The notes under the pieces are model-generated. The model searched no databases. It was not told the DNA's origin and worked only from the letters and a program-made list of their open reading frames with translations. Both the position numbers and the translations under genes were made by a program. Positions 25,249 through 33,214 of a stretch of 64,000 nucleotides of DNA are shown here, piece by piece; within the stretch, counting starts at the first letter, position 1; each line of letters opens with the position of its first letter. Source of the stretch: Aldehydirespirator sp965221215 (GTDB lineage: Bacteria > Actinomycetota > Acidimicrobiia > Acidimicrobiales > Aldehydirespiratoraceae); NCBI GenBank assembly GCA_965221215.1, contig OZ244872.1, forward strand, positions 2,604,001 through 2,668,000, in the 5' to 3' direction.

Positions 25249-25322
25249 CGGGCAGTGGCGCAGCTTGGTAGCGCGCCTCGTTCGGGACGAGGAGGTCGTG
25301 GGTTCAAATCCCGCCTGCCCGA
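25249..25322 (+). tRNA. tRNA-Pro (anticodon CGG)
   Basis: This is a 74-base cloverleaf. The acceptor arms CGGGCAG and CTGCCCG pair perfectly, the D-arm is GCGCAGCTTGGTAGCGC, the anticodon arm CCTCG-TTCGGGA-CGAGG shows anticodon CGG, and the T-arm GTGGG-TTCAAAT-CCCGC is standard. The discriminator is A, and CCA is not encoded. It reads proline CCG codons. It marks the left end of an accessory region (25.4-33.3 kb). I saw no second copy of its 3' end and no integrase gene in the window. Confidence 0.95.
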
Positions 25323-25430
25323 CAATTTGCCAGCACCGACGCGGGACAGGTGCATCAGGGCCGAGCGTTGGCTTGAGCGCCAGGCTTCTTTGGCGCTTGA
25401 CTTCTGAAGTAGTGCAGATATTGTTGGGGC

Positions 25431-25886
25431 ATGAAGGTTGTCGAACGCCCGTTCTCTGAGTTCTTGCGCCGCCCGAACGATGTGGTGGCCGAATTAGCAG
25501 ACCACGACGTGGTTCTGCGGCGCCGCAATGCCCCCGCGTTGAGGTTGAGCCGAGCCGATCACCACAGCGACCGTCGGGAGGCCCTTGAGGCCACCTCCCG
25601 GCTGCTGCGCAACCTTGCGTCCCACAGCCCTGAGGCCTTGGTCGCCGCCCTGACGGAGGCCTACGCCTGGGTGGACTTCCTTCCGGAGAGCGCCCGCGAC
25701 CGCTTCGCCAAGGAACTGACCCAGGCACTTCTGGCGGCAGCTTCGGTAGACCTCTACCAGTCCGTCGCACAGCTTGTGCGCGAGTGGAAAGCCACAGCCG
25801 AGATATACGCCGATCCCGAACTCACTCGCCAGCTCACTGGTCCCCTGGAGGCTGTCGGCGGTACCGTCGCCGTCCCGGCCGATTGA
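25431..25886 (+). CDS. Putative antitoxin partner of the RelE-like toxin
   Basis: This 151-residue soluble protein begins MKVVERPFSEFLRRPNDVVA and DHDVVLRRRNAPALRLSR, a layout like Phd/prevent-host-death antitoxins. A long helical, Ala-rich C-terminal part follows (LTQALLAAASVDLYQSVAQL). It lies five bases ahead of the RelE-like gene, in the same direction. The antitoxin role is inferred from this pairing and the Phd-like start; no DNA-binding motif is certain. The upstream 25323-25430 would carry the promoter. Confidence 0.65.
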   Translation: MKVVERPFSEFLRRPNDVVAELADHDVVLRRRNAPALRLSRADHHSDRREALEATSRLLRNLASHSPEALVAALTEAYAWVDFLPESARDRFAKELTQALLAAASVDLYQSVAQLVREWKATAEIYADPELTRQLTGPLEAVGGTVAVPAD

Positions 25887-25891
25887 GGGCC

Positions 25892-26236
25892 GTGGCCAAG
25901 CGCAGGGACCGAGTCGCTCCACCACCCGCACCGGGGGGTTGGGACTTCCGGTATGCCGCATCCGACGCGGCCAAGGGTTGGGCACAAATCAGCGCCGCGG
26001 CGCCGACCGGCGCACGCGCCGCTTGGGAGTCCATAACCGCAAACCCTCGGAACCGCAGCAGGAGACAGCATCCCTTGAAGGACTCCCTGGCGCGCCGGTC
26101 CGTAAACGGCACGGAGATGGAGCAGTGGCAATACGAGGTCACCGCGGCCGGGAGGATCTGGTACTGCATCGACGACTCCACCCGGACCGTGTGGATGACC
26201 GCCGCCCACCCAGGCCACCCGAAGGCGACCGAGTAG
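25892..26236 (+). CDS. RelE/ParE-superfamily toxin-like protein (actinobacterial type)
   Basis: This encodes 114 residues from GTG 25892. The pattern GGWDFRYAASDAAKGWAQI, then HPLKDSLARR, QWQYEVTAAGRIWYCIDDST and VWMTAAHPGHPKATE is the layout of a widespread actinobacterial RelE-like family: a basic start, then a beta sheet with WQYEVT/GRIWY and a terminal GHPKATE. Such toxins are expected to act on translation, but biochemical evidence for this branch is not known to me. It is adjacent to the putative antitoxin and just right of the tRNA gene. Confidence 0.72.
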   Translation: MAKRRDRVAPPPAPGGWDFRYAASDAAKGWAQISAAAPTGARAAWESITANPRNRSRRQHPLKDSLARRSVNGTEMEQWQYEVTAAGRIWYCIDDSTRTVWMTAAHPGHPKATE

Positions 26237-26311
26237 GACAACACCAAGGCACAGACCGCCACCAGCAGAGCCGGCCGAAGTGCAGCGCGCCCATTGTGGT
26301 GCACATGATGC

Positions 26312-27001
26312 TCATCTGTCGCTGAGGTGTGTTCTCATCTGTCGTCGTACCCCAGCTCTGAGATCCGCGCGCCGGAGTTGGTCTTGGCGGGATACTCCAG
26401 AGGAGTCCGGTGATCTGATCCACTCGTGGAACGCCTCGGCAGCGGACTGTGGATCGTTGCCGCGACTTGTCGACTGCTCTACCCATTCCTGTTGCAGGTC
26501 GGCTTCCTCGAAGACTGCTTCGGTGACTTCAGCCAGACGGTGAGTCGGAGCCAAGAACCTTGTCAGATACCAGATGAAGCGCTGCTGGAGCAGATGAACG
26601 CCATAAGGCGTCATGCACGCCACCCGCATCCTCTCCGCAAGTGAGCTTGACTTCACAAGTCCGATCTCGTCGAACCGTGCAGCATGGTGAGTGCCCAGCA
26701 GGTCGGGAAGCGGCATCACCTTGAAGTGGCTGTTACGCCAGCCTGGCAGTGGGATCGGACTCGCGGGAGCGACCCGAGCTATCAGCAGCCGGGGAGCGAG
26801 CCTTACGCCGTCAGTTCTCATGGAGCACGGGTGCGTCAACACGATGGCGAGCCCGATGCCGTCTACATCGAGTCCGGGCACCGCTATCGAGGCGAAGACG
26901 TCCCCCGTCATGAAGGGCCGGGCTGTGGGTACTTCGTCCTGGGACGCCGCGAGGTACAGGTGCTCGGCCGCGTCCGGGCACTCGAGCGTGTCTCCGGACA
27001 A
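26312..27001 (-). CDS. Uncharacterised 229-residue protein, third gene of the TIGR04255/HTH cluster
   Basis: This soluble protein is of unknown family. Visible blocks are ARPFMTGDVFASIAVPG, GLAIVLTHPCSMRTDG, LAPRLLIARVAP, LPGWRNSHFKVMPLPDLLG and a helical RFIWYLTRFLAPTHRLAEV. The THPCSMR block with a single Cys and His looks like a conserved active or metal site, but that is only an impression. It follows the helix-turn-helix gene after 15 bases, so it is probably in the same transcript as 27679-27017 and 28509-27676. As the last member of a regulator-led cluster it is a candidate effector. Not recognised as RES, HEPN, Fic or nuclease. Confidence 0.65.
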   Translation of the reverse strand: MSGDTLECPDAAEHLYLAASQDEVPTARPFMTGDVFASIAVPGLDVDGIGLAIVLTHPCSMRTDGVRLAPRLLIARVAPASPIPLPGWRNSHFKVMPLPDLLGTHHAARFDEIGLVKSSSLAERMRVACMTPYGVHLLQQRFIWYLTRFLAPTHRLAEVTEAVFEEADLQQEWVEQSTSRGNDPQSAAEAFHEWIRSPDSSGVSRQDQLRRADLRAGVRRQMRTHLSDR

Positions 27002-27016
27002 CCTGCTGTTCCAGGT

Positions 27017-27679
27017 CTAACGATCAGCCAGTCGCAGGCCGGGCAGCCCGTCGGTTCCGGTGAACACTTCGACAGGCGAGGAGTAGCGGTCGCGCCAGTC
27101 CGGCTCGAACTCGTCGAGCACGGCCTGCGGATCCGATCCCCAGTCGCGCGCCAGACGCAGAGCTAGGTCGAAGCGATCGCCGGCCATCAGGTCTAGGCCT
27201 GTGAGCGGTGTCTGAGGGTCCAGCGGAGCCTCCAGCCAGCACGCGACATCGGAGATGCCGAACCGTGAGCCGGCGATGTCGCAGAAGGCGACCAGCGTCG
27301 CGACTCGTCGTCGGTTCTCGCCTGTTGCGGTACCGCCGAGGCGCCACTTCCGCAGGGCTGGCACCGAGACCCCCACGACTCGGGCGATGTCTCTCCAAGA
27401 GAATCCCAAGTCGCTCAACCGGTCCAGAAGGCTCTCCAAGGCCTCCTTGCTACGCGCCTGGGCCATGGTGCGCAGTTCAGCATCGAGCGTGTCTGTGTGA
27501 AGGTCGTCCACAACGCGCTGCAGGTGCGTGGTGTCGTCTGCCAGGATCCTCGTCTGGTTCCGGAGGTAGCCCGAGTCGTCGACGAGATCGCTGATGGTCC
27601 GGGTTGTAGCCTCAATGTCGCCGCCCCGTCCGATCGAAGCACCCGTCGGCTTTCGGTCGAATATGCGTGTGTCGCTCAC
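27017..27679 (-). CDS. Helix-turn-helix protein with ParS/MbcA-like C-terminal region
   Basis: This encodes 220 residues from GTG 27679, overlapping the upstream stop as GTGA. The N-terminal 90 residues are helical (TTRTISDLVDDSGYLRNQTR, QARSKEALESLLDRLSDLG). A clear helix-turn-helix follows: FSWRDIARVVGVSVPALRKW (about residues 100-120). The C-terminal part, GISDVACWLEAPLDPQTPLT and GDRFDLALRLARDW, resembles the DUF2384/ParS region that pairs Xre antitoxins with toxins. It probably binds the cluster's own promoter. It sits between a TIGR04255 protein and an uncharacterised protein. Confidence 0.75.
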   Translation of the reverse strand: MSDTRIFDRKPTGASIGRGGDIEATTRTISDLVDDSGYLRNQTRILADDTTHLQRVVDDLHTDTLDAELRTMAQARSKEALESLLDRLSDLGFSWRDIARVVGVSVPALRKWRLGGTATGENRRRVATLVAFCDIAGSRFGISDVACWLEAPLDPQTPLTGLDLMAGDRFDLALRLARDWGSDPQAVLDEFEPDWRDRYSSPVEVFTGTDGLPGLRLADR

Positions 27680-28509
27680 GGTGTGTCCCCTTGCTTGGCG
27701 TTGAAGACCTCGTCGCGCAATCTGTCGGTTGCGGCGATAGTGAAGAACTCGCTTGACGGAGCGTGCAGTTGATCGCACCGGTCCATGATCCACTTCGGGT
27801 CGTACTCGGGGACTTCCTCCTCGTCGCTCCAGTAGGAGTCTGAGTCCAGCAAGAAGAAATGGCCGGGCGGCGGCGGGCTCTTGCGGCGTGTGGGACCCGC
27901 CGGATCGGCTGCGTGGCCCCATTGCGGGCCGTAGCGGACGACGAGCGTCGACGACGCAGAGGTGCGGTATCGCACGACGCCCTGCCACTCCTGCGCCCGC
28001 ATCCCGAATGGGATCATGTCGGGGTGGGCGGCAGCCAGCAGATGGTCGTTGATGTAGCCCTTCCAGTCGCCGGGCTTCTCGCCGATTCCCCGAACACGGA
28101 TCTCGTCTATGTAGCGAAGCCCGATCCGCTCGACGCCGTCAGGCGGACTGGCATCCCCCAAGGCCCGTGTCGCCTCTTCCACGAGTGGGCGGAAGCTCTG
28201 GCTCCAGCCGGCGTAGGCGGTCGTCTCGATGGCGAGGGCGTCCTGCTTGACGAGCAGGGCAGTGGTGCGGTCCCGTGAGCTGAATCGCAGAACCGGCCGT
28301 CGCTTGACGGACACAGGTACCGGTGCTCCGGGCGTCACCTCGACTTGGTCGTCAGTCTGGGACTCGTGCAACGGCAGGCGGCCGCGCACCGCTTGCCACA
28401 CGATGTGCAGCGTCTCCTCCCCAAACTCTCCCGACAACTCGGGGTAGCGGATCTCCAGCACGGTCAGGGCTAGGGGAGGGTTGAGAAACGGGGGCGTGGC
28501 GACCGTCAC
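27676..28509 (-). CDS. TIGR04255-family protein
   Basis: This encodes 277 residues from GTG 28509. The N-terminal NPPLALTVLEIRYPELSGEF and the middle RFSSRDRTTALLVKQDALAI, AGWSQSFRPLVEEATRALGD and VERIGLRYIDEIRV match the TIGR04255 family, whose function is unknown. Its genes are often seen in accessory and mobile regions. The start is chosen to place the conserved NPPL block near the N-terminus; longer starts would add an unlikely hydrophobic run. It is the first gene of a three-gene leftward unit and overlaps the next start by four bases. Confidence 0.8.
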   Translation of the reverse strand: MTVATPPFLNPPLALTVLEIRYPELSGEFGEETLHIVWQAVRGRLPLHESQTDDQVEVTPGAPVPVSVKRRPVLRFSSRDRTTALLVKQDALAIETTAYAGWSQSFRPLVEEATRALGDASPPDGVERIGLRYIDEIRVRGIGEKPGDWKGYINDHLLAAAHPDMIPFGMRAQEWQGVVRYRTSASSTLVVRYGPQWGHAADPAGPTRRKSPPPPGHFFLLDSDSYWSDEEEVPEYDPKWIMDRCDQLHAPSSEFFTIAATDRLRDEVFNAKQGDTP

Positions 28510-28859
28510 CTGACTGACGATAACCAGAAGTGTAACCAGGGTGACAACTGGATGCACGACAATCGTCACAACCCCCACCGCGCCGAAGGGCATCCGGGCG
28601 GCGGCGATGGGTGGCAAGTCGTTGCCGAGACCCGCTTCCAGCAGCGCCGAGCCCCCAGCGCCGCACCGACGCGTTGACCCGGAGCCAGATGGATCCCCGC
28701 GTTCAGCCGCGGACCCCTACCGCCTCCACTCCGACCTCATTCGCGAAGAGCCGGCAATGCACGAACCCTCAACAGATTCGCCAGCGACGATGCGGGATGG
28801 CTGCACGGCACGCAGTCCGGACTGCGGTCCGATCCGAGTACCGCACGCGTGGTGCCCGG
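28510..28859. other. 350-bp gene-free stretch upstream of the TIGR04255 cluster
   Basis: I see no credible gene. The right-hand gene ends at 28860 and the left-hand cluster starts at 28509, both leftward, so this must hold the cluster promoter. Near 28541-28572 there are GTGAC and GTCAC words in inverted order with related GTTGT words, a possible operator for the cluster's helix-turn-helix protein. This is weak. Confidence 0.35.
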
Positions 28860-30134
28860 TCAGGGACCCAGGAGGGTGATGGGCACCACGGCGATGTCGT
28901 CGGCGGTCTCGAAGGCTTGTCCCACTGCAGTCAGCACGACCAGGCGCGAGGGCTCGCCCGCCTGCTGGGTGTCCACCTTGCTGCGGACACGGCGCAGGGA
29001 CTCGACGGCTGAGGCGATGGCGTCGGTGCCACCAAGCTTGATCTCCACCGCCGCCCAGTCCCCGGCGCCGCGAGTGATGATGGCGTCGGCCTCGAGGTTC
29101 TTGGAGTCGCGGTAGTAGCGAACCTCCGCTCTGGCCGCTTGGGCGTAGACCCGCAGGTCGCGCAGCGCCAGAGACTCGAACAGCAGCCCGAGGGTGGCAA
29201 GGTCGGCCCGCAGACCCTCGGGAGTGGCCCGCAGTGCGGCCGCCGCCAACGACGGGTCGGCGAAGTAGCGCTTTGGCTTCGACCGCAGCGTCGCGCTGCT
29301 GCGCAGGTGGGTGGACCACGCGAGCAGCGGCTCGATCACGAACGCCTCCTCTAGGCGGTCCAGGTACCTTCTCACGGTGCCGCGGTCCGACGGCCCACCC
29401 GTCTCGGTCGTATCGGTCGTCAGAGTCCTCGCCGAGGCCGAGGTGCCCTCGTTGCGGGCCAGAGACATGATCAGGGCCAGCATCTTCAGCGGATCGTGGG
29501 AGACCTCACCGCCCCCGAGGTCCACCAGCGCGACATCGCGCAGATAGTCGCCCAGACGGGCGCCCGCATCGGCAGGATCCAGCGCGGTGAAACGAGGGAA
29601 CCCGCCCCGGCACACCAACTCGGCCACTCGCAGCAGATCAGACTCCGGCGGATCGGCGCGACACGGCCCGCCGTCCAGCAGACCGCTCAGTGAGACGAGG
29701 CCGGTCGAGTCGCCCGACTCGAACAGCGACATCGGGCGCATCCGCAGCCGCGCCACCCGGCCCGCACCGCTGTGGTCGGTGATGGCGTAGGTCGGGCGGA
29801 TGGATCCGGCCAGGATGAACTGCCCGTTGAGGGCCCGGTCGTCGCAGGCGTGGCGCATCGCGTTCCAGATCCCGTCGGCAAGGTGCCACTCGTCCAGCAG
29901 TCGAGGGGTGTCGCCCACCAAGAACGCGGCGGGGTCGGCCTCCAGCCTGATACTCGTCGATGGGAGAGCGTCGAACCGCACAACGCTGTTGGCGAATCGT
30001 CTGCCCGTCCACGTCTTGCCACACGCTCTAGGGCCCTCCACCACCACCGCGGGAGACGACCTCAAGGAGTCCGCCATCTGCTGGTCCACAACCCGAGGCC
30101 TGTACCCGGTCGGCACCTCGCCCCCCCTCGCCAT
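28860..30134 (-). CDS. AAA ATPase with C-terminal DUF4143 (nuclease-like) domain
   Basis: This protein has 424 residues. The P-loop VVVEGPRACGKTWTGRRF lies at about residues 30-47, and Walker B is in RLLDEWHLADGIWNAMR. The middle shows the family's LAGSIRPTYAITDHSGAGRV. The C-terminal DUF4143 part reads YYRDSKNLEADAIITRGAGD and WAAVEIKLGG; the E-A-D and E-I-K residues resemble a PD-(D/E)XK arrangement. The role of this common family is unresolved. ATG 30134 or ATG 30164 can start it; both lie within the three-fold repeat at 30133-30186. The gene is monocistronic and in an accessory region. Confidence 0.88.
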   Translation of the reverse strand: MARGGEVPTGYRPRVVDQQMADSLRSSPAVVVEGPRACGKTWTGRRFANSVVRFDALPSTSIRLEADPAAFLVGDTPRLLDEWHLADGIWNAMRHACDDRALNGQFILAGSIRPTYAITDHSGAGRVARLRMRPMSLFESGDSTGLVSLSGLLDGGPCRADPPESDLLRVAELVCRGGFPRFTALDPADAGARLGDYLRDVALVDLGGGEVSHDPLKMLALIMSLARNEGTSASARTLTTDTTETGGPSDRGTVRRYLDRLEEAFVIEPLLAWSTHLRSSATLRSKPKRYFADPSLAAAALRATPEGLRADLATLGLLFESLALRDLRVYAQAARAEVRYYRDSKNLEADAIITRGAGDWAAVEIKLGGTDAIASAVESLRRVRSKVDTQQAGEPSRLVVLTAVGQAFETADDIAVVPITLLGP

Positions 30135-30186
30135 ACCGCAAATTATACCCGAGTGATACCGCAAAAAATACTCTACCTATACCGCA
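30133..30186. promoter_or_regulatory. Three ATACCGCA repeats exactly 23 bp apart at the start of the AAA/DUF4143 gene
   Basis: ATACCGCA occurs at 30133, 30156 and 30179, so the period is exactly 23 bp, about two helical turns. The spacers are AT-rich, unlike the surrounding DNA. The array overlaps both possible start codons of the leftward ATPase gene. Regular same-face spacing suggests a binding array for a regulator or for the protein itself. Confidence 0.65.
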
Positions 30187-30373
30187 GAATAGACCGCCCG
30201 GTCGGCATCTTCATCAGCCTGCCAAGGGTCGCGTTCAAGAGCGTCGGCGACCCCGATGTGGACGACCTGCTGATGGCGCGAGCCGTGATCGCTACGGTCG
30301 TACCGTCAGCTTCAATGTGCCGTCATGATCAACGGCGGCGCCGACCAGCGACCGTCGGCGGTCACGGTGTCGG

Positions 30374-30622
30374 TCACAGCTGACACCGCAACGCCAACTC
30401 GACCTTCTCTACAAGGTTCTCAGCGTTTTCCAGTTCGATGGCCCGGCACCGGTCGATACGGTCGATCTGTTCCGAGTCGGATTCGTCGAGACCGATTTCA
30501 CGCTCGGCATCCTCCACCGCCCGGCGGAGCGTCCAGGCCGCGTGCCAGCGCACCGCCGCACCCACTATCGCATCCTTGGCTCCGGCCTCCAGCATGTCGA
30601 CCACATCTTGAGCGTTGCTCAT
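30374..30622 (-). CDS. Small acidic helical protein, second gene of a tiny two-gene unit
   Basis: This 82-residue protein starts MSNAQDVVDMLEAGAKDAIV and is rich in Glu, Asp and Ala, with a long predicted helix (RRAVEDAEREIGLDESDSEQ). No family is recognised. Its ATG overlaps the TGA of the 44-codon gene upstream (ATGA), an arrangement that argues both are translated. The neighbours are an ATPase gene and an HNH endonuclease gene. The 207 bases between it and the repeat array at 30133-30186 contain nothing recognisable. Confidence 0.45.
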   Translation of the reverse strand: MSNAQDVVDMLEAGAKDAIVGAAVRWHAAWTLRRAVEDAEREIGLDESDSEQIDRIDRCRAIELENAENLVEKVELALRCQL

Positions 30623-30753
30623 CGGGCTGTCCCACTGTCTCTGTGTCCAATGAGGATCGACCGGGCGGCGGTGACACCACGGCGGTTGATATCGTGCTGA
30701 CGCGCCACACGCCGGCGACGGGGTTCGACGGCAGTCTGAGCCATGGCGCTCAT
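30619..30753 (-). CDS. Very short basic protein, first gene of the two-gene unit
   Basis: This encodes 44 residues from ATG 30753, preceded by AAGG at good spacing. It reads MSAMAQTAVEPRRRRVARQH then GVTAARSILIGHRDSG: strongly basic, perhaps nucleic-acid binding. The overlap with the next gene's start is four bases. Too short for firm support, but the ribosome-binding site, the coupling and the opposite charges of the two proteins suggest a real pair, such as a toxin-antitoxin-like module. The 244 bases between it and the HNH gene show nothing else. Confidence 0.4.
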   Translation of the reverse strand: MSAMAQTAVEPRRRRVARQHDINRRGVTAARSILIGHRDSGTAR

Positions 30754-30997
30754 ATTACCTTCGGGCCACTTGGGATCCATTCCATGATCCGTCCGGTGTC
30801 GCGGCCCATGGCCGCGTGCTCGCTGATGCCGGAATGCCCCAAGTTCGGAGAGCCGGACGCCGAGTTGGGGGCAAACCAGTCGCCCCAGAGCCCGGCAACA
30901 GATCCGGATCGTCGGTGCTGTGTTTCTCTTCTCTTGGGAGCACGAACACCCAGAGGCTGCGGCCAACCGAGTCCTAGTGGCCGGCTAAATTGGTGTC

Positions 30998-31987
30998 GTG
31001 CGATCGCTGAGCGATCTGGTTGACCTCACGGAGGCGCAGGCGCGGTCGCAATGGGGCAAGGTCTTGCAACGACGACCGAGACCTCGTCAGGAGCCGTTCA
31101 CGCCGGTGGAGGTCATCTTGTGCTACGGGCTGTTCCGGCTGGTTGATCCGCACCGTTACCGCGGAGGGTCAGCCGATCAGGCACCGCCGATCGTGCATAC
31201 GTTGTCCAGCCTGTTCAAGCGGTCGCCCGGATCCATCACCAGCAAGATGAAGAACCTCGACGGTTCGCTGGCTCACTCGGCTGCGCATGAGTGGCGGTTC
31301 TTCGCCGAGATGTCCGTCGATGTCCGGCAGTTTCCCAGGCTGTACGACCGCGTGCTGCTCGCAGCGCGAGACATGGGGATTGGACCGGAGCGCCTGCCGG
31401 ACTTCCTCGCATTGGAAGATCCGGGCGATTTCGACCTTCTCGGACAAGAGGAACTGGCCCGACACACACTGGATGCGGTTGTCGCGATCCGAGCCGCGAG
31501 CCACCGTGCCCGGCTATTGGCTGACGACGCTTCTACTACGCGCTTGGCAGAGCATCAGGTGCGTCTCGGACAGCATCGATTCGCGAGGAACGTACTGGCA
31601 AACTACAACAACAGTTGCGCATTCTGCGGGTTCGCCCCCCGATCACTTCCCAGGCACAAACTACTGGTGGCCTCTCACATCAAGCCGTGGTCCGTCTGCA
31701 ACGACAAGGAACGCTTGGACGAGCGCAACGGCGTAGCGGCATGCGGGGTGCACGATGCCGCTTTCGACACGGGGCTCATCACGGTGAACGGCGGTCTACG
31801 CGTCCACCGTGCACAGCGTCTAGAGATCAGCGCGCGTGACGACCCCGGCGTAGATCGCTATTTCGGACAGGTCCTCAGCACCAGGCTGGTGCTGCCAAGC
31901 GGCGCGATCGCGCCGGATAGCGCCTACCTGGAGTGGCACCGCGAGAACGTCTATGTTGGTGGTGGCTCAGCCAAAGCAACCGAGTAG
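30998..31987 (+). CDS. HNH endonuclease, probably a type II restriction enzyme
   Basis: This encodes 329 residues from GTG 30998. The N-terminal two thirds are specific to restriction-like HNH proteins (EPFTPVEVILCYGLFRLVDP, RSPGSITSKMKNLDGSLAH). The C-terminal HNH module has a CAFCG zinc knuckle, LLVASHIKPWSV with the catalytic His, then NGVAACGVHDAAFDTGLITV. The downstream DNA methyltransferase gene in the same direction, 0.2 kb away, makes a restriction-modification pair likely. The intervening DNA carries a displaced fragment of an amidotransferase gene. Visibly less GC-rich than core genes here, in line with horizontal acquisition. Confidence 0.85.
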   Translation: MRSLSDLVDLTEAQARSQWGKVLQRRPRPRQEPFTPVEVILCYGLFRLVDPHRYRGGSADQAPPIVHTLSSLFKRSPGSITSKMKNLDGSLAHSAAHEWRFFAEMSVDVRQFPRLYDRVLLAARDMGIGPERLPDFLALEDPGDFDLLGQEELARHTLDAVVAIRAASHRARLLADDASTTRLAEHQVRLGQHRFARNVLANYNNSCAFCGFAPRSLPRHKLLVASHIKPWSVCNDKERLDERNGVAACGVHDAAFDTGLITVNGGLRVHRAQRLEISARDDPGVDRYFGQVLSTRLVLPSGAIAPDSAYLEWHRENVYVGGGSAKATE

Positions 31988-32030
31988 GACTCAGGGCTCG
32001 CTGGCTAGTGTCCGCACCCATGACCGTGGG

Positions 32031-32148
32031 CATGAAATTGCGGTATAGCTGCTTGGTGTCGGAGACGAAGCCCTTCATGTAGCGGTCAGCTCGGCCAAGG
32101 CGTCGATAAGGCCAGAGCCGACGGTCGCCTCCAAGGCCTGGCGACGAG
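32031..32148 (-). pseudogene. Displaced copy of the 3' end of the glutamine amidotransferase gene
   Basis: About 118 bp align along their length, with scattered differences, to 33309-33427, the C-terminal end of the amidotransferase gene. Read leftward this gives MKGFVSDTKQLYRNFMPT-like sequence against MKSFVSNANQLYQNFMTAA in the intact gene. The two copies flank the DNA methyltransferase gene in direct orientation. It looks like a duplication generated when the modification cassette entered beside the amidotransferase gene. Confidence 0.8.
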
Positions 32149-32188
32149 ATTGCCACGAAGGGAGGGCGGGCTTGGCTACGGTGTCGGC

Positions 32189-33088
32189 GTGGATTCGATC
32201 TGGAGGGCTGAGGGGCCCAGTCTGGTGGTTCTGGGCGACAACCTGAGGGTGCTGGAACAACTGCCAAACGAGTCGATCACTCTGGTGTACATCGATCCGC
32301 CGTTCAATACCGGTCGGCGCCAAGCTAGGCAGACGCTGCGGACGACGAGGAGCGACCGCGGGGACCGGGTCGGATTCAAGGGTGCCACCTACAAGACGGT
32401 GAAGGGTTCGCTCTCCGCATACGACGACGCGTTCGGCGACTACTGGGCGTTCCTGGAGCCGAGACTTGAGCAGGCCTGGCGGCTGCTCGCGGATGACGGC
32501 ACCCTGTACCTGCACCTCGACTACCGCGAGGTCCACTACGCGAAGGTGGTGCTCGACTCGCTGTTCGGCCGGGAGTGCTTCCTGAACGAGATCATCTGGG
32601 CCTACGACTACGGTGCCCGGGCGCGCAGCCGCTGGCCAGCCAAGCATGACAACATCCTCGTGTACGTCAAGGATCCCGACGCCTATCACTTCGATAACGC
32701 AGCCGTTGACCGTGAGCCCTACATGGCTCCCGGCTTGGTAACGCCCGAGAAGGCGGCTAGGGGCAAGCTGCCCACCGACGTCTGGTGGCACACCATCGTC
32801 TCGCCCACAGGCAAGGAGAAGACCGGCTACCCGACCCAGAAGCCTGAGGGCATCCTCCGGCGCATCGTCGAGGCCAGCAGCCGTCAAGGCGACTGGGTGC
32901 TCGACTTCTTCGCCGGAAGCGGCACGGCCGGCGCGGCGGCTGCCCAGCTTGATCGTCGATTCATTCTGGTCGACAACAACCCCGAGGCCTACGAGGTCAT
33001 GCGCAGCCGACTCGGCGACGGAGGGCTGCTGACGTCTATCGAGTACCTGGACCTGAGCGCCCAGCGCTCGGAGCGGACCGTTGCCTGA
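32189..33088 (+). CDS. Site-specific DNA methyltransferase of the HNH restriction-modification pair
   Basis: This protein has about 299 residues. Motif IV is TLVYIDPPFNTG (near residue 35), and the AdoMet-binding motif I comes late in LDFFAGSGTAGAAAAQLDRR, the beta-class order typical of N6-adenine or N4-cytosine methyltransferases. YPTQKPEGILRRIV is another standard block. The start is unclear: GTG 32189 puts VDSIWRAEGPSLVVLGDNLRVL-like sequence at the N-terminus, while TTG 32150 would add 13 residues. It should protect host DNA from the HNH enzyme encoded just upstream. It is flanked by amidotransferase 3'-end copies. Confidence 0.85.
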   Translation: MDSIWRAEGPSLVVLGDNLRVLEQLPNESITLVYIDPPFNTGRRQARQTLRTTRSDRGDRVGFKGATYKTVKGSLSAYDDAFGDYWAFLEPRLEQAWRLLADDGTLYLHLDYREVHYAKVVLDSLFGRECFLNEIIWAYDYGARARSRWPAKHDNILVYVKDPDAYHFDNAAVDREPYMAPGLVTPEKAARGKLPTDVWWHTIVSPTGKEKTGYPTQKPEGILRRIVEASSRQGDWVLDFFAGSGTAGAAAAQLDRRFILVDNNPEAYEVMRSRLGDGGLLTSIEYLDLSAQRSERTVA

Positions 33089-33214
33089 CCGGGGGATCGA
33101 AGACCCAGAGGTCACGCTCCTAGCTGGAATCGCTACGTCACTCGAAGGCCAGTACTCGGACAACTTATCTATGCGGGCCGGAAGTCCAGTGCTCCCGAAC
33201 ACACGGGGCACTTG

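Noticed and set aside
25834..26304. Leftward frame with a hydrophobic segment (ALLVAVCALVLSYSVAFGW)
   Set aside because: It is antisense to the RelE-like toxin gene and lacks a start context; the toxin pattern on the other strand is clear.
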